64,000 nt of DNA from contig NZ_JAHWXY010000001.1 in assembly GCF_024281235.1 (NCBI RefSeq), positions 806,001-870,000 of the forward strand. Reading direction: 5' to 3'. The notes under the pieces were generated by a model. The model worked only from the letters and a program-made list of their open reading frames with translations, ran no database searches and was not told the origin of the DNA. The position numbers and the translations under genes are program-made. The stretch is from Shinella daejeonensis (GTDB lineage: Bacteria; Pseudomonadota; Alphaproteobacteria; Rhizobiales; Rhizobiaceae). Positions within the stretch are counted from its first letter, which is position 1. Every line of letters begins with the position of its first letter. Of this stretch, positions 60,527 to 64,000 are shown piece by piece.

Positions 60527-62011
60527 CTATCCGGCCAGTCCGCCGCCGATATAGAGCTTCAGGGTCTCGCGCGTTCCCTTTTCGTAAAGCGTGCGCAGGG
60601 CATGGGCGAAGCGCCGCCGGAACAGGGTGGAGCCCGCGACCTCGCCGAAAATATCGGAAAGCGCGAGGAAGGCGTCCGGATCGTCCTGCGCCTTCAGCGC
60701 CGCCGCCTGTAGCCGTTCGGCGTTGGCGTCGTTGAAAGCGATGGCCCTGCCGCTATCGGTGGTGCCGGCCGAATAGCGGCACCACAGCGCCGAGACCAGC
60801 GCCAGGCCGACGACATCCTCGCCCCGGGAAAGCCGGTCGGCGGTCGACGGCAGAATGAATTTCGGCTGCCGGTTGGAACCGTCCTGGGCAAGCCGCGGAA
60901 TGGTGTCGCCGATCTTCGGATTGGAAAAGCGCCGCTCGATCAGATCGAAATAGTCGCCGAGATCGGTATCGGGAACCGGGGGAATGACCGGAATGATCTC
61001 CTCATGCTCCAGCTTGGCGAGAAAGGCGCGGATATCCGCGTCCTCCATCGCCTCATGCACGAAATGGATGTCGAGCAGTGCCGCCGGATAGGCGATGGCC
61101 GCATGGCCGCCGTTGAGGATGCGGATCTTCATGTGCTCGTAGGGAGCCACGTCCGGCACGAACTGCACGCCGACCTTTTCCAGCGCGGGCCGGCCCTGCG
61201 GGAAGCGGTCTTCCAGAACCCACTGCTTGAACTCCTCGCAGAAGACCGGCCATTGATCATCGATGCCGTATTGCGAGGCGACGATGCCGATTTCCCGTTC
61301 GCCCGTGGCCGGAGTGATGCGGTCGACCATGCCGTTCGGAAAGGCGACATTCGCATCGATCCAGTCGGCAAGTGCGGGGTCGGACAGGCGGGCAAGCCCC
61401 GTCACGGCCGCATGGGTCACCTCGCCGTTGCCGGGAATATTGTCGCAGGACATGACGGTGAAGGGCGCGATGCCCTGGTCTCTGCGGGCCTTGAGCCCGG
61501 CGGCGATGAGGCCGAAAACCGTCTTCGGCGCGGACGGGGCGGCGGCGTCGGCGACGATCGCCGGATGGGCCGGATTGAAGACCCCCGAGGCAGGATCGAT
61601 GAAATAACCGCCCTCGGTGATCGTCAGGGAGACGATGCGGATCGCCGGGTCGGAAAGCTGTCCGACGATCGCCGCCACGTCGCCCGGCTGGAGATAGCCG
61701 ATCATCGCCCCGGTGATGCGCGCGCCGCTGCGGTTGTTGTCCTGCTCGACCACCGTGGTCAGCAGGTCCTGGGCCGTCAGCTTGTCGCGCATCGCCGCGT
61801 CCGACGGCAGGACACCGGCGCCCACGATGGCCCAGTCGTGATCTTCGCCGAGGTTGAATAGATCGTCGAGATAGACCGCCTGATGCGCCCGATGGAAATT
61901 GCCGATGCCGAAATGCACGATACCGGCCCTGAGCGCGGAACGGTCATAGGCCGGAACGCCCGCTTTCTGCGCAATATCCTCAAGGTTGGCGAGCGACAGT
62001 TTCGTGGTCAT
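60527..62011 (-). CDS. mtlK: Mannitol 2-dehydrogenase family polyol dehydrogenase
   Basis: The ATG at 62009-62011 gives 494 residues, the standard length. Features are AGIVHFGIGNFHRAHQAVYLDDL (by parts), SLTITEGGY, TVMSCDNIPGNGEVT, the catalytic Lys in HMKIRILNGGHAAIAYP (by parts) and NRQPKFILPS. It oxidises D-mannitol to fructose, and relatives accept arabinitol or sorbitol. It follows smoS with a 190-bp gap holding two inverted repeats. Confidence 0.9.
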   Translation of the reverse strand: MTTKLSLANLEDIAQKAGVPAYDRSALRAGIVHFGIGNFHRAHQAVYLDDLFNLGEDHDWAIVGAGVLPSDAAMRDKLTAQDLLTTVVEQDNNRSGARITGAMIGYLQPGDVAAIVGQLSDPAIRIVSLTITEGGYFIDPASGVFNPAHPAIVADAAAPSAPKTVFGLIAAGLKARRDQGIAPFTVMSCDNIPGNGEVTHAAVTGLARLSDPALADWIDANVAFPNGMVDRITPATGEREIGIVASQYGIDDQWPVFCEEFKQWVLEDRFPQGRPALEKVGVQFVPDVAPYEHMKIRILNGGHAAIAYPAALLDIHFVHEAMEDADIRAFLAKLEHEEIIPVIPPVPDTDLGDYFDLIERRFSNPKIGDTIPRLAQDGSNRQPKFILPSTADRLSRGEDVVGLALVSALWCRYSAGTTDSGRAIAFNDANAERLQAAALKAQDDPDAFLALSDIFGEVAGSTLFRRRFAHALRTLYEKGTRETLKLYIGGGLAG

Positions 62012-62060
62012 GATCCAATCCTTCCGGACCGGGTCAAGGGCCGGTCCTGCCTTGATCGCG

Positions 62061-62162
62061 ATGAATTCGGGGCGGCTCGACCGGAATTCATGAACGCGAC
62101 CGATTCCAAAGTGATAGAACGGGATGCGGGCGGAAAACCGCGCTCCATTTCTCCGCATCCCG
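62061..62162. repeat. Two inverted repeats in the smoS-mtlK gap
   Basis: ATGAATTC (62061-62068) pairs with GAATTCAT (62084-62091). A second, stronger stem CGGGATGCGG (62120-62129) pairs with CCGCATCCCG (62153-62162) and encloses a small GCGG-AAAA-CCGC hairpin. They may stabilise or process the polyol mRNA. Confidence 0.65.
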
Positions 62163-62201
62163 CTCTGGTGTCGTCATGGCCTCGCCGCGCGCCCGCGCGG
62201 A

Positions 62202-62975
62202 TCAGCTCATCCAGTTGCCGCCGTCGACATTGTAGGTCTGGGCGACGATGTAATCGCTCTCGGCGGAAGCGAGGAAGACAGCCATGCCGGTCAGATCCGC
62301 AGCCGTCCCCATGCGACCGTAGGGAACGGCCTCGCCGACCAGCTTCTTCTTTTCGCCGGACGGCCGCTTCTCATATCTGGCGAAAAGCGCGTCGACGCCG
62401 TCCCAATGCTCGCCGTCGACCACGCCGGGGGCGATGGCGTTCACATTGATGCCGTGCCGGATCAGATTGAGCCCGGCCGACTGGGTGAGGCTGATCACCG
62501 CGGCCTTGGTGGCGCAGTAGACCGCCACAAGCGCCTCGCCACGCCGGCCGGCCTGGCTCGCCATGTTGATGATCTTGCCGCCACGGCCCTGCGCGATCAT
62601 CTGTTTCGCCACGGCCTGCATGGTGAACAGCGTACCGGACACATTGATGGCGAACAGCCGCTCGTAGCTCTCGCGGGTGATTTCGACGATCGGCGCGAGA
62701 TCGAACAGCGCGGCATTGTTGACGAGGATGTCGATGCCGCCGGCCTCGGCCACGCAGGCCGCGACCGCCGCGTCGATGGAGTCCTGCCGCGTCACATCCA
62801 TTTCCACCGCATAGGCGGCCGCGCCGATTTCACCGGCGCTCGCGCGCGCCCGCTCGATATTGATGTCGGCGATGGCGACGCGCGCGCCCTCGCGCACGTA
62901 GGCCTCGGCGAACGCCCGGCCGATGCCGCGCGCCGAACCGGTGATCAGCGCACTCCTGCCTTCCAGCCTTTTCAT
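62202..62975 (-). CDS. smoS: Sorbitol (polyol) dehydrogenase SmoS, SDR family
   Basis: 257 residues: [32 protein letters not shown] (Tyr-Lys), [14 protein letters not shown] and a C-terminal [11 protein letters not shown], as in the Rhodobacter sorbitol dehydrogenase. It oxidises sorbitol to fructose, also galactitol or L-iditol in relatives. Its ATG overlaps the smoK stop by 4 nt. Confidence 0.93.
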   Translation of the reverse strand: MKRLEGRSALITGSARGIGRAFAEAYVREGARVAIADINIERARASAGEIGAAAYAVEMDVTRQDSIDAAVAACVAEAGGIDILVNNAALFDLAPIVEITRESYERLFAINVSGTLFTMQAVAKQMIAQGRGGKIINMASQAGRRGEALVAVYCATKAAVISLTQSAGLNLIRHGINVNAIAPGVVDGEHWDGVDALFARYEKRPSGEKKKLVGEAVPYGRMGTAADLTGMAVFLASAESDYIVAQTYNVDGGNWMS

Positions 62976-63973
62976 CGGATCGCCTTTCCGGCGGCGTCGA
63001 AGCGATGGATGCGGCTGTCCTCGGGATCGAGGAAAACGGTATCGCCGTGACTGCCGGTGAAATCGCCGGACGCCCGCACCGTGAGGATGCCGATCTCCCC
63101 GGCGTTGACATGCAGGAAGGTGTCGGAGCCCAGATGCTCGGCGACGCCGACGGTGCCTTTCCAGCGGCCGCTCTCCTTCGACAGGCGGATGTGCTCCGGC
63201 CGGATGCCGACCGTATGCGCGCCGAAGGGCTCGGCAGCACCACCCTTGACGAAATTCATCCGCGGCGACCCGATAAAGCCGGCCACGAACAGGTTGTCCG
63301 GCCGATTGTAGAGATCGAGCGGCGAGCCGACCTGCTCGATGTTGCCGGCGTTCAGCACGACGATCTTGTTCGCCATCGTCATGGCTTCCACCTGGTCGTG
63401 CGTGACATAGACCATCGTGGTCTTGAGGCTCTGGTGCAATTCGCTGATTTCCAGCCGCATCGTCCCACGCAGCGCCGCATCGAGGTTCGACAGCGGCTCG
63501 TCGAAGAGAAAGGCCGACGGCTCGCGCACGATCGCCCGGCCGATGGCCACGCGCTGGCGCTGCCCGCCCGACAGTTGTCCCGGCCGGCGCTCCAGATAGT
63601 CGGTGAGGTTCAGCACCCGGGCGGCCTCCGTCACCTTCCTGTCGATCACCTCGGGGCTCACCTTGGCCATCTTCAGCGGAAAGGCGATATTGTTCTTCAC
63701 CGACATATGCGGATAGAGCGCGTAGGACTGGAACACCATGGCCAGTCCCCGCCGGGCCGGAGCAGCGCTCGTCACATCCTTGCCGTCGATCTCGATTGTG
63801 CCGCCCGTCGTATCCTCAAGACCCGCGATGAGGCGGAGCAGCGTGGACTTGCCGCAGCCCGAGGGGCCGACGAAGACCACGAATTCTCCATCCTCGATCG
63901 TGAGGTCGATGCCCGGAATGACCTGTGTGGTGCCGAAGCTCTTGTTGACGTTTTTCAGGACGATCCTGCCCAT
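62972..63973 (-). CDS. smoK: Polyol ABC transporter ATPase SmoK (UgpC/MalK type)
   Basis: 333 residues with Walker [11 protein letters not shown], signature [14 protein letters not shown], Walker [13 protein letters not shown], switch [10 protein letters not shown] and a C-terminal TOBE/regulatory domain. It energises polyol import with binding protein and permeases (smoEFG) that should lie beyond the right edge. The ATG is at 63971-63973. Confidence 0.92.
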   Translation of the reverse strand: MGRIVLKNVNKSFGTTQVIPGIDLTIEDGEFVVFVGPSGCGKSTLLRLIAGLEDTTGGTIEIDGKDVTSAAPARRGLAMVFQSYALYPHMSVKNNIAFPLKMAKVSPEVIDRKVTEAARVLNLTDYLERRPGQLSGGQRQRVAIGRAIVREPSAFLFDEPLSNLDAALRGTMRLEISELHQSLKTTMVYVTHDQVEAMTMANKIVVLNAGNIEQVGSPLDLYNRPDNLFVAGFIGSPRMNFVKGGAAEPFGAHTVGIRPEHIRLSKESGRWKGTVGVAEHLGSDTFLHVNAGEIGILTVRASGDFTGSHGDTVFLDPEDSRIHRFDAAGKAIR

Positions 63974-64000
63974 GGGTTCCCTCCCCGGTCGTTTGGCCGG

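Noticed and set aside
1-64000. tRNA, rRNA, CRISPR arrays, insertion sequences, prophage or integration sites
   Set aside because: I looked for tRNA-like arms, regularly spaced repeats, transposase motifs and integrase genes and saw none. The only tandem repeats are the 14-bp and 30-bp arrays described.

Overview
This is about 64 kb of high-GC alphaproteobacterial chromosome (or chromid), almost certainly from the Rhizobiaceae (Ensifer/Rhizobium/Agrobacterium/Shinella group). The evidence is a BacA-like peptide transporter, a ChvE-GguABC sugar transporter with a divergent GbpR-type LysR regulator, an IdhA-type inositol dehydrogenase, a SmoK/SmoS/MtlK polyol operon, hmuSTUV with tonB, and a complete PhyR-NepR-EcfG general-stress module. 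Genes are densely packed. I found no rRNA, tRNA, CRISPR array, insertion sequence or phage.

Layout. 0-9.4 kb is housekeeping and mixed: the 5' part of der, a TPR membrane protein, an NnrU-like protein, a polysaccharide deacetylase, bacA/sbmA, map, glpK, a 3-hydroxybutyrate dehydrogenase, a GreA-like factor and a LysE exporter. 9.6-13 kb is purine salvage and degradation (guanine deaminase, ureidoglycolate lyase, OHCU decarboxylase, PuuE-type allantoinase). 13-21 kb holds a PRC-barrel stress gene, a split MnmC pair (mnmD and an FAD oxidoreductase), a large hybrid histidine kinase, a host-attachment-type protein and a DEAD-box helicase. 22-31.7 kb is a pentose uptake and oxidation locus: chvE-gguA-gguB-gguC, an aldehyde dehydrogenase and L-arabonate dehydratase, with gbpR divergent.

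32.5-43.1 kb is the most distinctive region. It resembles a rhizopine (O-methyl-inosamine)/inositol catabolic island. MocD-like membrane oxygenase, MocE-like Rieske ferredoxin and MocF-like reductase form a probable O-demethylase, and a PanB-fold protein that has lost its metal ligands follows them. A divergent LacI-type regulator is followed by a MocC/IolI-like TIM barrel. Then come a sugar/inositol ABC importer and inositol 2-dehydrogenase behind a perfect GGAA-N6-TTCC site, the motif proposed for IolR in Sinorhizobium. A ThuA/ThuB-like pair and a TetR-SMR efflux unit follow.

46-53.5 kb is iron and heme: a DUF2325 gene behind a near-ideal TGA-N9-TCA (RirA-type) operator, tonB, a small exported protein, and hmuSTUV behind a second such operator. 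53.5-58 kb is general stress: a DUF883/YqjE-like pair, an HWE-type sensor kinase, ecfG, nepR and phyR. Perfect GGAAC-N16-CGTT promoters precede phyR, the DUF883 pair and, far away, the PRC-barrel gene at 13 kb. 58-64 kb is a smo-type polyol operon (smoK, smoS, mtlK, HAD phosphatase, ribulokinase-type FGGY kinase) that runs off the right edge.

The most unusual observations are the metal-ligand-less PanB homologue beside the MocDEF-like demethylase, and the PRC-barrel gene, whose promoter and Shine-Dalgarno sequence point to an ATC rather than ATG start.
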